Counted from the stretch's first letter, positions 23,536-34,197 are shown. The stretch: 64,000 bases of DNA from Aegilops tauschii subsp. strangulata (GCF_002575655.3 NC_053040.3:223214628-223278627), one strand, 5' to 3'. Numbers and translations are program-made. The notes: generated by a model from the sequence alone, not told the origin.

Positions 23536-25268
23536 TGTTGGGGAACGTAGTAATTTCAAAAAAAATCCTATGCACACGCAAGATCATGGTGATGCATAGC
23601 AACAAGAGGGGAGAGTGTGTCCACGTACCCTCGTAGACCGAAAGCGGAAGCGTTAGCACAATGCGGTTGATGTAGTCGTACGTCTTCACGATCCGACCGA
23701 TCCAAGTACCGAACGTGCGTCACCTCCGAGTTCAGCACACGTTCAGCTCGATGACGTCCCTCGAACTCCGATCCAGCCGAGCTTTGAGGGAGAGTTCCGT
23801 CAGCACCACGGTGTGGTGACGATGATGATGTTCTACCGACGCAGGGCTTCGCCTAAGCACCGCTATGATATTATCGAGGTGGACTATGGTGAAGGGGGGC
23901 ACCGCACACGGCTAAGAGATCAATGATCAATTGTTGTGTCTCCAAGGGGTGCCCCCCTCCCCGTATATAAAGGAGTGGAGGAGGGGGAGGGCCGGCCCTC
24001 TCTATGGCGCGCCCTAGGAGGAGTCCTACTCCCACAGGGGGTAGGATTCCCCCCCCCCATTCCAAGTAGTAGGAGTAGGAGTCAAGGAAAGGGAAGAGGG
24101 AAGAGAAGGAAGGAGGGGGCGCCGCCCCTCCCCCTAGTCCAATTCGGACTAGTCAATGGGGGGGCGCGCGGCCTGCCTCTCCCTCTCCCCTAAAGCCCAA
24201 TAAGGCCCATATACTTCTTCCCCCGTATTCCCGTAACTCCCCGGTACTCCGAAAAAATACCCGAACCACTCGGGACCTTTCCGATGTCCGAATATAGTCG
24301 TCCAATATATCGATCTTTACGTCTCGACCATTTCGAGACTCCTCGTCATGTCCCCGATCTCATCCGGGACTCCGAACTACCTTCGGTACATCAAAACACA
24401 TAAACTCATAATATAACCGTCATCGAACTTTAAGCGTGCGGACCCTACGGGTTCGAGAACAATGTAGACATGACCGAGACACGTCTCCGGTCAATAACCT
24501 AGCGGAACCTGGATGCTCATATTGGCTCCCACATATTCTACGAAGATCTTTATCGGTCAAACCGCATAACAACATACGTTGTTCCCTTTGTCATCGGTAT
24601 GTTACTTGCCCGAGATTCGATCGTCGGTATCTCAATACCTAGTTCAATCTCGTTACCGGCAAGTCTCTTTACTTGTTCCGTAATACATCATCCCGCAACT
24701 AACTCATTAGTTACAATGCTTGCAAGGCTTATAGTGATGTGCATTACTGAGTGGGCCCAGAGATACCTCTCCGACAATCGGAGTGACAAATCCTAATCTC
24801 GAAATACGCCAACCCAAGAAGTACCTTTGGAAGCACCTGCAGAGCATCTTTATAATCACCCAGTTACGTTGTGACGTTTGGTCGCACACAAAGTGTTCCT
24901 CCGGTAAACGGGAGTTGCATAATCTCATAGTCATAGGAACATGTATAAGTCATGAAGAAAGCAGTAGCAACATACTAAACGATCGAGTGCTAAGCTAACG
25001 GAATGGGTCAAGTCAATCACATCATTCTCCTAATGATGTGATCCCGTTAATCAAATAACAACTCTTTGTCCATGGTTAGGAAACATAACCATCTTTGATT
25101 AACGAGCTAGTCAAGTAGAGGCATACTAGTGACACTCTGTTTGTCTATGTATTCACACATGTATCATGTTTCCGGTTAATACAATTCTAGCATGAATAAC
25201 AAACATTTATCATGATATAAGGAAATAAATAATAACTTTATTATTGACTCTAAGGCATATTTCCTTCA
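23536..25268 (-). repeat. 5' LTR of Copia #2
   Basis: A 1733-bp LTR paired with 16713-18443. Ends are TGTTGGGG and CCTTCA on the plus strand. The TATA motif is at 23961-23972. The flanking 5-mer is GGACC. Confidence 0.9.
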
Positions 25269-25531
25269 GGACCCCTGAGCATCGCGACTCAGGGGCCTCA
25301 GTAGTCACATAGCCCCTCACCCCTTGGTCTCGTCCTGGTGATCTGGACGCCCCAACGGCGGTCGAGGTATGCACGGGGCTGGGCCCTGCCGACGCAGAAC
25401 ACAAAAGCAAATAGGAAGGAAACCAAACACGAAAAGAAAATCACGGAGTTCTAGCAAGTTATTACAAGCGCAAAGTGTTCCACCGATTCAAACAGAAGTT
25501 TTACGCCTCCACGAGGCACGGTAAATGTTGT

Positions 25532-25920
25532 AGGAATAAAACTAGAAAGAAGCGCCACCACCGCCTTGGCCATCGCCGCCACTCATCCCGGTTGCCAGAA
25601 GCCCGTCCTCGATATCACTGCCGCCATCATCGCTGTCGCCGCCAACCTCCGTTGCCGGAGCCTCAGGATCGAGGATGCAGAGGAACTTCTTCAGCAGTGC
25701 GTCCACTTGACCCTTCATGGCCCCCTCGGCAGCAGCACGGGACTAAGGAGCGACGAACGGATCACCATGCTAAAGTCAAAGCCAGGGTCCTGAAGGTAGA
25801 GATGGTCGAAGACGCGCGTCGCAACCGCGGAGAAGAGCGAGCGGCACTCCTCCTCTAGAATGGAGTCCACTTTGGCGGCAGCGCCCATGAGCGCCTCCGC
25901 GAGCTTGGAGGAGAGCCCCG
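25532..25920 (-). pseudogene. C-terminal fragment of Transposase_28-type protein (element #1)
   Basis: On the minus strand this reads into a frame homologous to the last ~100 codons of the gene at 60125-62841: a helical stretch, then GQVDALLKKFLCILDPEAP (counterpart GQVEAMLKKFLAIDLAPP), then an acidic glycine-rich tail ending at a TAG (25532-25534). The rest of the gene was removed or displaced by Athila #3, which begins at 25921. It is a fragment of a mobile-element gene, not a host gene. Confidence 0.7.
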
Positions 25921-26410
25921 TGATACGTCTCCATCGTATCTACTTTTGCAAACTCTTTTGCCCTTGTTTCAGACTCTAATTTGTATGATTTGAATGGAAC
26001 TAACCCGGCTGACGTTGTTTTCAGCAGAATTTGCCATGGTGTTATTTTTGTGCAGAAATAAAAGTTCTCGGAATGACCTGAAACTTCACGGAGATTATTT
26101 TTGGAATAAATAAAAAATAGTGGCAAAAGAATCAACTTGAGGGGACCCACACCCTGTCCACAAGGTTGGAGGGCACCCCCCCTAGGGTGCACCCTCCGGT
26201 CTTATGGGTCCCACGGACCTCCACCGACCTCAACTCCAACTCCATATATTCACGTTCGGAGAGAAAAAACTAGAGAGAAGGATTCATCACGTTTTACGAT
26301 ACGGAGCCGCTGCCACCTCATGTTCTTCCTAGGGAGGGCCGATCTAGAGTCCGTTTTGGGCTCCGAAGAGGGGAAACCGTCGCCATCGTCAACCATCCTC
26401 CATCACCAAT
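25921..26410 (+). repeat. 5' LTR of Athila #3, segment a
   Basis: Starts TGATACGTCTCCATCG and ends ...CATCACCAAT, where the CACTA element enters. The last three bases, AAT (26408-26410), are repeated at 48912-48914. Confidence 0.85.
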
Positions 26411-26572
26411 CACTACTGCAGGATGTTGCTAACACGACACTACGATCAGAGACCCTTCGACGAAACTGTGTGTGATGCAATAATCACAAACGATGGTATA
26501 AAAAATCTGTCACAAAAGATGCAAAACGTTTGCGATGACGGATGCATCAAACACGGTTCAGAATTTAGTTGT

Positions 26573-26908
26573 GTGTGGGATGAGGGGCATACGTTCAGTT
26601 CAATGAACTGTTTGCGATGAGGTGGAACAAAAGAAATGGGCAGCCAGCTGAAGGTGTGTGCGATATACAACATACGGTTCACTCGGATGAACTGTTTATG
26701 ATTAGGAAACACAAAAGAAACGGTCAACCAGATCAAGCTGTGTGCGATATACGGCATACAGTTCACTCGGATGAACTGTTTGCGTTGAGCTAAGAGAACA
26801 GAAATGGTTCAACTTAACAAGATGTGTGTCATACGCGGCAAACAAGTCTGTAATCGGAAACGTGTGGGAAGACCGATAACAACACAGACAATTCCTCTTA
26901 ACAAGCCG
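26573..26908. repeat. CACTA subterminal tandem repeats, 84-bp unit
   Basis: Four degenerate units with starts near 26573, 26657, 26741 and 26825, an exact 84-bp spacing. Shared core: tgtgcgatatac...gttcactcggatgaactgttt. In CACTA elements such subterminal repeats are where transposase binds. Related degenerate motifs occur at 48260-48700 near the other end. Confidence 0.75.
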
Positions 26909-27166
26909 TGTCTGTTGTGAGCAAACGATTACTGGTATAAAATTGTCTGTGATTGATGAAATCATCACCGACGGGTTCCATTGTTTAGTCCGTGTGCGAT
27001 GTGATTTTCTCTGTCTACATAGCATCAACATATATACTTAAAAAGACAGCATTGCAAAACCAAATTAGGCATACAATTACACAAGTGGTTACACACATAA
27101 CATTTCCACACACCAAAGTAAGCAATTACATGCATACTAAACTAGGACAAATGAGGATCTAATCAT

Positions 27167-27973
27167 CTACTTATTCTTGCGACGCTTACCATTGCTCTGC
27201 TTTCGGCTAGATCCCTGGCCATTTTGGGGAAGGATGCACTTCCTCATGTCAACGATTCGCCTGTACATGTCGTAGCTTGTGTATGCCTCATTGGCTGTGT
27301 ACACAACATGAGCTTTGTTGAGTATATCCATCCAGTCAAGTGTCAGACACGCTTGTCCTTGTTGCAGGAATCCTTCATGCCTCTGTAGTAGGGGTCGATG
27401 ATGGCCTCGGGGAGGTGAACCAGTGAGTCCTTCTCATGCTCTTTCCTGCCCCAAATCTTGTATTGCCCCTGGATGTCGACAAAATTCTGGTAGGCGATGC
27501 ACGAATTCTCAAGCGCCTTTACATTGTTGGTGATGTCCACCGTACCGAACATGTAGTGGGAGCTATTGATAAACCTGGCGAAACGCTCGCAAGGCCTTAT
27601 GGCCAGGCAGTAGTGGTAGACGAGGACGTGGTGGTGCACGCACATCTGGGCGATGGCGACCTTGGGACGGGACGCGACACGAGCGCGGGTGTATTCGAGG
27701 TCGAACCCGACCACCTTGTACTTCTCCTCGACAAGCAACAACTCCATGATGTGGATGGAGTGCTCCACCTAGACCGGGTCGTTGGTGTGCACCACCGAGA
27801 GTTCCATGAACCTTCTGTGGGTGTCCACCACGACATGCATGGTGAACTGCTGCTTGTCGTCGGCAGCCGCTCGGAGCGCCATTGGAGCCGCGTAGGATAC
27901 CCTCTAAGAATTTGTCGTGGTGGGTGTGCTTCTTGCAATGGTGGGGCGCGATCGAAAGGTTGAAGAGACACAT
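27167..27973 (-). pseudogene. Captured 3'-5' exonuclease-like (DEDD, Werner-type) gene fragment
   Basis: This family trims nucleic acid 3' ends using four acidic residues. On the minus strand the reading starts near 27973 (MCLFNLSIAPHH). It continues to VVGFDLEYT at about 27700, the first motif with Asp and Glu, then QMCVHHHVLVY, then a second-motif region with NNVKAL, and ends with VVYTANEAYTSYDMYRRI at about 27270 and a basic tail closing at TAG 27167-27169. Breaks: a frameshift near 27880, an in-frame TAG near 27770 and a frameshift near 27340. The second motif has Asn and the last motif Glu where catalytic Asp is expected, so activity is unlikely even if repaired. It lies 0.8 kb inside the CACTA end. 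Being in a mobile element, it is probably transduplicated host sequence. Confidence 0.6.
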
Positions 27974-28746
27974 GGGTTAAATGGCTGCTGTAATAAATGG
28001 GGGCCGGCTGGCCTGTAATCATCACGTCTTGTCACGTCGTTCATAGCGGAGGATTCCAGTGCACGCTTGACAACACCACACCGCATGCGTTTTGTTTGAC
28101 CACGCGGGGGCTCGAAGAGGCGCCGAATGTATCATCGGTGAGCATGTTCCCGCGCTACCACGCAGTTTACCGCGCAAGCTTCCCGCCCGGCTAGTTTGGC
28201 CATGCGTCGGCTAGAAGAGGGACAAATCGTGGGCGTTTATTGGCAAAAAGCTTTGTAAAAATTAAGTGTGTGGAATGACTTCGGTCATAAGTTTACCCAT
28301 GGGTGATGAGGTCAAAGTTACACAGAAGGGTGATGATGGACAGTCGAGTGCGATAATTAAGTATGCGCTCTACAGGGCACACGGTTGAAGAAATCAACTG
28401 TGTGCAATAATGTCGAAGATCGCAGTCTTGTTAGCTATACAGATCATGTGATGTGAGACCGACAGGGTAAACAGATTCGGGAATGGTTAATAAAATCTAA
28501 GACCATTGCATATTAAGGTCAAAATAGTGCTACCAATATACGAGTCTCATACGATGACATTTCAACGATTGTACCACAAAAGCTCGAAATATTACAAGGT
28601 TCAAATTCGAGAGTTATATGGCTCAAATTTGAAGATTACAAGGTTCAAACTGATATTAGAAATGAAATTCAGCTCATCAGCAGCAAACGCTCATGCTGAT
28701 CCACTAAACATGGATATCTGAGAGGTTCAAACTAATATTACCACTT
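27974..28746. other. CACTA interior without a gene
   Basis: No coding signal on either strand. Contains degenerate subterminal-type motifs (gtgcgataattaag, cacacggttg, aactgtgtgcaata at about 28330-28410) and a run of gttcaaa-type phrases at 28590-28730. Confidence 0.5.
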
Positions 28747-30599
28747 CTATGTCTGGTTTCGAAACCTCATAATTCTTGCAAAGGGGTTAGCCACTAAGAA
28801 GTCATGTATAGGGTTGACACGATGACTTCCGATTACTCTATCATCTGAAGTTCCAAAATGAAATTCAGCATTTTTGGAGCCTATTCCATTCTGCCGCAGG
28901 CGCCGGCGTTGATCAACCATTCATTTTTCTGAAATAAATGTAGGGCAAACCTCATTACCTTCAGCACCCTCAGGTAAGGTCCCTCGATAGGAGTTCAAAG
29001 TAATTTCTGAGAGATGCAGATCTAGGCATTCGACGTGATTGTTATATTGTATCACATTATCCACCACTGGCCTAATCTTATCTGCAAAAGAAGAAATTGT
29101 GTTAGTGCCTACATGCAGTTTTGAACACTACTGCAGGCCTATTTGGTTTGCAGGATTTGTAAAATGCACTAGCATGCCATCTTTGATCTGACATGATTAA
29201 CATGGACATTTGATTACATTCCAGAAAAATGTAGCCTTCTTCAGAAGAGGTTGGATTGGATGAAAAGTTACCTAAGAAAACTAGTACAGATGAATCCAAA
29301 GGAGAAATGCTTATAGATTGTAACCATATGGATCAAGCAACCAATATGGGGGGGGCATGTATGTACTGAAATCCTCCAAAAGAATCCTTCAGAAATCGTA
29401 GTAGATTGTCATTGTAAACTTGGAAAAAGGTATCACAAATTGAACTCCCTTATGGTTAACATTTAACAAGAAAGGAACATCACCTCGACATATAGCTTCT
29501 CCAGGCACGGAAAGCATCTCAGGAAACCGACAACTTGCTCCAGGTTGGGGCCGATAGATTCTACTGCCAAGACCTTCATTGTGCGCAGTTTAGGGGTCAA
29601 AGCTTGTCGGAATCATTTTCTGGATGACAGACGAACAAACATCTTCAAAATTAGAAATAATGTTAATTTGTAGAAGGAGAGGTAGAAGGCGGCTATTGTA
29701 CCTGAACGGGTGTCTATCCAATAACAAGTTCGGAGTATTTGTCAGACGAGTAGCCCACCACTATCAATTTTGGCGCAGAAATGACATTGATTCTTGTTGG
29801 ACCTTCTTGATCAACTACAAGTGATCTCTCAAGTGCAGGTGTGTCCTCAATGACCATACCATGGTACAGATCTTGTGATGTCTTCCTGCCGCACCAGCAA
29901 CACACATAAATAGTCCGGAGAGTCATGGAGGTGATTTGGAAGCTACTCAGCCCATTGATCGCCTGAAGATGAAGGTACTCGAGTGCAGTACAGCCATAGA
30001 GCAGGCGCTCCATGTCACCGTTTAGGAGGCAGACGGCGACGAGCTCGAGGTGCTTCAGTCATGGTAGAATAAGAGCGGGCGCGTCATTAAGGGGGGATGG
30101 CAGTTGCTGAACTTGGTGACGCGCGGCGTGGGCGCGAGGCGGAGCGCGGACGTTGGCAACGAGTGCATATGCCCATCATCAAAAGTTAGCTCCTCGAGCT
30201 GATCTAGGGCGGGGGATCGGAACCAGTCGTCAAGCTTGGCTCGATCCTTGCCGTTGGAACGGAACTTGCCCATTCTAAGGCCTCTGGTTGGGCCAAGGTG
30301 ACTGCCGAGGATCTTAGAGAACGCATCCAAGCTTTTGCGATAGCCATGCTAGAGCTCATCGGTGTCGATGAGGTCGAGAGGGGTGGAGTTCCATAGGGGG
30401 CGCCACCGCCGGGAAAGGACGGTAGTCTGCACCCCATATTTGATTGGGAGGAGGGAGATGATGACTGTCAACATATCATCGGGGAGGTTGCTGATGAAGT
30501 CTAGGCCTGCTGGAGTCGCTTGCGGTTCTTGCTCGCCCCGCCTCCGCTTGTTGGCAGCCCCGTTCTGCACCTCCGGAGTCTCCTTGTCAGCGGCGCTTT
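28747..30599 (-). pseudogene. Captured F-box/LRR/FBD gene fragment
   Basis: F-box proteins of this class recruit targets to SCF ubiquitin ligases. On the minus strand, 30599-30350 gives a KRRR basic stretch and the F-box ([37 protein letters not shown]). LRR-like sequence follows (LDQLEELTFDDGH, CTALEYLHLQ), then an exon at about 29620-29490 (IGPNLEQVVGFLRCFPCLEKLY), one at about 29090-28980 (HVECLDLHLSEITL) and the FBD end (NAEFHFGTSDDRV, NPFARIMRF), stopping at 28747. Breaks: TAG at 30349-30351, a frameshift and TGA near 30050, TAG near 29710, a one-base insertion near 29595 and a shift near 28920. No ATG opens the F-box exon; it starts at a splice acceptor (30600/30599). Confidence 0.75.
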
Positions 30600-30786
30600 C
30601 TGATAGAAGTGGGAGTACATGGAATATTTAGTTAAAATAGGGCAATAAAAAGTGTATTGGTAACAAGAAATTATTAGGTAGGAATATAGTAAGAAAATGG
30701 AATAACAATTGGTTGCTTAAATACTAAACAATTCATTTGATATTGTTGGGTAAGTCAACATGCAGATACTTGAAAAGAAAACTTAC

Positions 30787-31435
30787 TTCGAACAAAGTCT
30801 GGACGGATGATTTCGTCGGGGAAGTTAGCATATATCTCATGACCAGGCCCTTTTATGTGCAGTGCAATTATAGTGCCAGCTTTCAGTACATAAAACTTAG
30901 AAATTTCTTTACAAAGGCCAGTGCCAAAATAGGAGTCACCATGTTCATCAAGTCTTATAGTAGCAACGATTGTAAATACATGGTTTGTGTTCAGCATGAC
31001 ATCCCTGCAGTCTTGATTTATGTAAACGGAAAGATTGTGCACTACAGATTCTGTTGCATAGCAAGGGACGTGCTGCAGAAAATGGTAGCTAGGATTGTTA
31101 AAGAAAATATGGTAACATGCAAATATGGGCCCAAATTGAAAGAACTGTACAGCAGTTGAAATCGAAGGACAAAAATCTATAATTAAACAGATAGGGTAAA
31201 CATGATGTCATAGAAATATGAGAGTAATCGAAAGAACAATACATCATTAATTTGCCTAATATAGAAAGAAGAGGGAAAAATCCCCTTTAACGTATATGGA
31301 GCATGTGGCACCTTTTATCCAAATGTAGCAATATTTAGAATATGTTCAGGAAAGTAGGCCATGCCAACCAATTTAGGGTGAGATTGAACATACCGCGCAC
31401 ATCCTCAAGTCATCTGGTATGGTGACATGGAATGT
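30787..31435 (-). pseudogene. B3-like DNA-binding domain exons, spliced in frame toward the F-box gene
   Basis: Two minus-strand exons. 31435-31394 encodes TFHVTIPDDLRMCA and ends at gcg|gtatgt. 31072-30787 starts after ttctgcag, encodes HVPCYATESVVHNL... with FYVLKAGTIIALHI and IYANFPDEI, and ends a|gtaagt. Both exons are open, and the junction phase is 0. The pattern (beta-rich stretch, a 'LKAGTIIALHI' strand, then YANF) resembles plant B3 or B3-like proteins; the assignment is moderate. The donor at 30786 pairs with the acceptor at 30601-30600 so that the reading frame enters the F-box exon correctly (1+2 bases, AAA). An in-frame TAG sits just before 31435, consistent with an intron there. 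Earlier exons were not found. Confidence 0.45.
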
Positions 31436-32066
31436 CTAGCGGAGGCCGCAAAGTCCTGATGCGTCCGCGCACTGTACACTCTACGAATGGAAGAAAACCC
31501 TCAAATCAGCTCGAATAAAAATGAATTCACGGCGATTTCGGCCGGGTGATTAAAGGAGGCAGATGAACTGGGATAAGAGATGAGATAATATCTCATTAAA
31601 TTAGTTACCTTGTTGTCCATGAGAAAGAACCCTTAGTACGGCAGATTCCCCAACCGAGCAGGGCTGGGTCGACCGCGAGCAGCGTCGAGAAAGTCGATGG
31701 CGATAGGCGGTGGCAAGCAGAAGTGGAGAAATGCGGTGGGCTTTTCCGGCATCCTGGCGGCGGCGGCAGACGTCGAGCTAAGTGGTTACCGCCGCGATAG
31801 GCGGTGCCATGCATAGACGCGGAGGAGCTTGTGCAGGTGTGAATGGGGACCGAAGGGGGTGGCGGGCGGGGTGAGTGTTTTTTTGACGTGGGAATGGTGA
31901 GGATTTTCTTTTTTTCCTTTTTGAATTGGGTGGTGAGGCTTTTCTGTCCCACAACGAATTTCGGAGGCAACGGTTTGCTAGAGCCAACCGTGTGTGATTG
32001 ACGCAACAGGCAAAATGAAGTCATTGCACATGGTTCCAATTTCGGGAACCATGTGTGATTGACATA
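31436..32066. other. CACTA interior, GC-rich leader-like stretch and repeat motifs
   Basis: No convincing gene. Minus-strand frames at 31605-32039 are proline/serine-rich without a recognised domain and may be leader sequence of a captured gene. At 31965-32066 there are subterminal-type repeats (accgtgtgtgattgac twice, about 60 bp apart), unexpectedly far from the element ends. Confidence 0.4.
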
Positions 32067-32300
32067 CTACCTCTGTCCTGGTTTGTTGGCCCCCTTTGTA
32101 ATTTGTACCAAATTTTGACCAAATATTTAACTAAGAAATGTTTATGCATGTCACCAAAAATTATATCATTGAACACTATGCTCAAATACCCATCCAACGA
32201 TATAATTTTTGTTGACCTGCACTAACATTTTGTTAGTTAAATCTTTGGTCAAAATTTAACACAAATTACAAAGGGGGCCAATAAATCAGGACGGAGGTAG
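32067..32300. mobile_element. Stowaway-like MITE
   Basis: A 234-bp element with long terminal inverted repeats: ctacctctgtcctggtttgt at the left and the inverted acaaaccagg-type end (aatcaggacggaggtag) at the right. Inner arms ttggccccctttgtaatttg and caaattacaaagggggccaa also pair. The CTACCTCTGTCC/GGACGGAGGTAG ends resemble Tc1/mariner Stowaway MITEs of Triticeae. TA precedes the left end; the right flank is AT, so the TA duplication is imperfect. It codes for nothing and would need a mariner transposase in trans. Confidence 0.7.
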
Positions 32301-32481
32301 ATTCCATCAACCGAACTGATTGCATCCATATCTCGCGGTTAGACATAAGTAAACATAGATTAAACATACTCAGACATAGATAATAAGCATACACGTACAC
32401 AAGCATAGTTCAACCATAAGTACATAGTTCAACCGTCATTAAGCATACTCAAGCATACATAGTTCGATCCCACATCTCATC

Positions 32482-33433
32482 TCACATGCCGGCACGATCC
32501 TGAAGCTTCTCCAGGTACTCGGCGTACGCACCATGCACCACCCTGCAAGAATACTTCTGCTTGAAGGAGCCAATGGCCCGTCCTCTTGCATGCGCCAGAA
32601 CACTTAGATACGCGCCATGAAGCTCGTGGTTGCAAAATGGGCATCGATAGCCGCCGTTCCAGGTCATAATACACCTGTTATGCTTTCCCGCATAAAGCTC
32701 CCTCGGGATTTGCCTCTTGTACCTCCTCTGGCCATGTTCATCCTTGTTGTCCACATCGTCAGACAGCACCTATACAAATAGTAAAACAAATTTGGCATCA
32801 AATCAATGTTTACATGCCGTGAAGTAGGATTTGGAATTTATGGCTATTTATTTATACATATCCAGAGATTATGGTTTGACTTTTCAGCATAGTTGTCTAT
32901 GTACAGACCAATCTTGAAGAAAATAATGGCACAAACATATGTAGGTCATTCAAAATCAATTGTCAAGTCCTGGCTAGGAATTATTAGCACGAACACTAAC
33001 CCTAGTCGGATTACTAGCAGAAATCATTTGCACAGATGAAACAACTAATCACTTATCACTTGTACCATTCAAACAATCAATACACTACACGGATCTAACG
33101 AAACTTACTCAGATTTCATGGATTGGGAGAACATAACCATAGGATTTCTATTCCAAAAAGGAGGAGGAAGGAGTAACTAGAGAAGCCCTAGGATCTATTT
33201 GACACATAAATGGGTATAGATGACTAACCAGTTGTCTGTCGTCGTCGGAGTCGTCAGCGGAGTGGTCGTCGGAATCGGAGTCGGGGTCATCGCCCGAGTC
33301 GGTGTGGAACTCTGCCTCCGGCTATGGAAGCTCGACGCCGTCCATGATGTCAGGGTGCAGTGATAACTCACCGGCGGTGACGGCAACCTCTATTTCCATC
33401 TCCACATTGTGCTCCGGTGCTTCAGCAGCCCCG
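32482..33433 (-). pseudogene. Captured XS-type zinc-finger gene fragment (two exons)
   Basis: Minus-strand exon 33433-33229 is acidic (EVAVTAGELSLHPDIMDGVELP, then DSGDDPDSDSDDHS) and ends ctg|gttagt. Exon 32769-32482 starts after tgtatag and reads in frame into RRYKRQIPREL, then a zinc finger YRCPFCNHELHGAYLSVLAH and HARGRAIGSFKQKY, ending in TGA at 32484-32482. The CPFC...H pattern with HARG matches the zf-XS domain found in SGS3 and FDM-type RNA-silencing proteins, where it precedes the RNA-binding XS domain (absent here). An in-frame TAG interrupts exon 1 (P-stop-P near 33325). Exon 1 is cut at 33433/33434 by Copia #3. The frame across the intron is intact. Confidence 0.6.
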
Positions 33434-33783
33434 TGAAAGCACAAGTGCCCCCTGGGTGATTTTGGTAATTAATGTCAACATATCTTTTGATGGACTAATA
33501 TTTTCATCTAGTATATTTTAGAGAGCTCAACGAAGGCATGGCATGGACAAGAGGATGTGGTACCCCTTCAAGATGCTAAGGACAAAGATTGGCAAAAGCT
33601 CAAGACTCTTCATTTCTATTTTAGTGATCCAAGATCACATTGAGTCCATAGGAAAAGCCAATACTATTAAAAGGGGATGAGGTGTTGCTTAATGGTCTAC
33701 TTTCTCAAAGTGCTTAGTGATATCCTCCAAATCCCTCAACCACTTTCTCAAATCCAAATATGTCCTAAACCTAAAGTCAAACT

Positions 33784-34149
33784 CGGCCCCACCGATTTGA
33801 TTCATCTGGCACCACCGAGTTCACTTGACATAACCACTGCCAGAAACCCTAATCAGTTCGGTCTCACCGACATGGCCTTGCAAACTCTCTGTTGCATGTT
33901 GCAATTATTTCGGTCTCACCGAAATATGCAATTGGTCCCACCGAGTTTGCCTGACCAACTCTCTGTTTGCTTATTACTAAAATCGGTCTCGCCGAGTTTA
34001 TGTAATCGGTTAAACCGAGATAAGGTTTTGCCCTAACCCTAGCACATTGGTCCCACCGAGTTGATCGTGTCGATCCCATCGAGAATCCTAACGTTCACAT
34101 TTTGAACTGAATCGGTCTCACCGAGTTCACTTATTCGGTCTGACCGAGT
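33784..34149 (+). repeat. Array of short palindromes (cggtctcaccg) in the Copia #3 LTR
   Basis: About eleven imperfect copies of a unit like tcggtctcaccgagtt, at about 33784, 33810, 33857, 33907, 33933, 33982, 34005, 34047, 34070, 34110 and 34132, spaced 17-50 bp. Many copies are small inverted repeats; the best, atttcggtctcaccgaaat at 33907-33925, has 8-bp perfect arms around CTC. The array lies immediately upstream of the TATA box, a position suited to regulatory repeats. Confidence 0.75.
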
Positions 34150-34189
34150 TGGGTCAAATTTGTGTAACGGTTAGATTTTGTGTGGAGGC

Positions 34190-34197
34190 TATATATA
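34190..34197 (+). promoter_or_regulatory. TATA box of the Copia #3 LTR
   Basis: tatatata within ggaggctatatataccc, between the palindrome array and the leader. Confidence 0.55.

Larger units (their letters stand above)
16713..25268 (-). mobile_element. Angela/WIS-type Copia retrotransposon #2, full length, reversed
   Basis: A complete element. In element orientation: 5' LTR 25268-23536, tRNA-Met primer site 23534-23521, gag about 22278-21485, integrase 21189-20313, RT and RNase H about 20067-18500, polypurine tract just above 18444, 3' LTR 18443-16713. Length is 8556 bp, normal for Angela/WIS/BARE elements. The two LTRs are nearly identical by eye, pointing to a fairly recent insertion, yet the coding region already has many stops and frameshifts, so the element probably moved with proteins supplied by relatives. 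Candidate target duplication: GGGCC / GGACC. Confidence 0.9.
15889..25920 (-). mobile_element. Transposase_28-type Gypsy-like element #1, broken by Copia #2
   Basis: Two pieces, 15889-16712 and 25269-25920, are the reverse complement of sequence found at about 62590-64000. That includes the C-terminal end of the same coiled-coil gene (25532-25920, minus) and the tandem-repeat-rich 3' region. They rejoin across Copia #2, whose flanking 5-mers GGGCC (16708-16712) and GGACC (25269-25273) fit a duplicated target with one change. Athila #2 bounds it on the left and Athila #3 on the right, so both ends are missing. It is older than all three insertions that bound or split it. Confidence 0.75.

Noticed and set aside
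26573..26908. Regularly spaced repeats that could suggest a CRISPR array
   Set aside because: The 84-bp units are degenerate along their length with no unique spacers, in a plant transposon end.
30737..31159. 140-codon plus-strand open frame
   Set aside because: The minus strand over the same stretch has consensus splice sites and a B3-like reading. The plus frame has no domain.
31605..32039. 144-codon minus-strand frame rich in Pro and Ser
   Set aside because: No domain, no codon pattern like its neighbours; fits a GC-rich leader.
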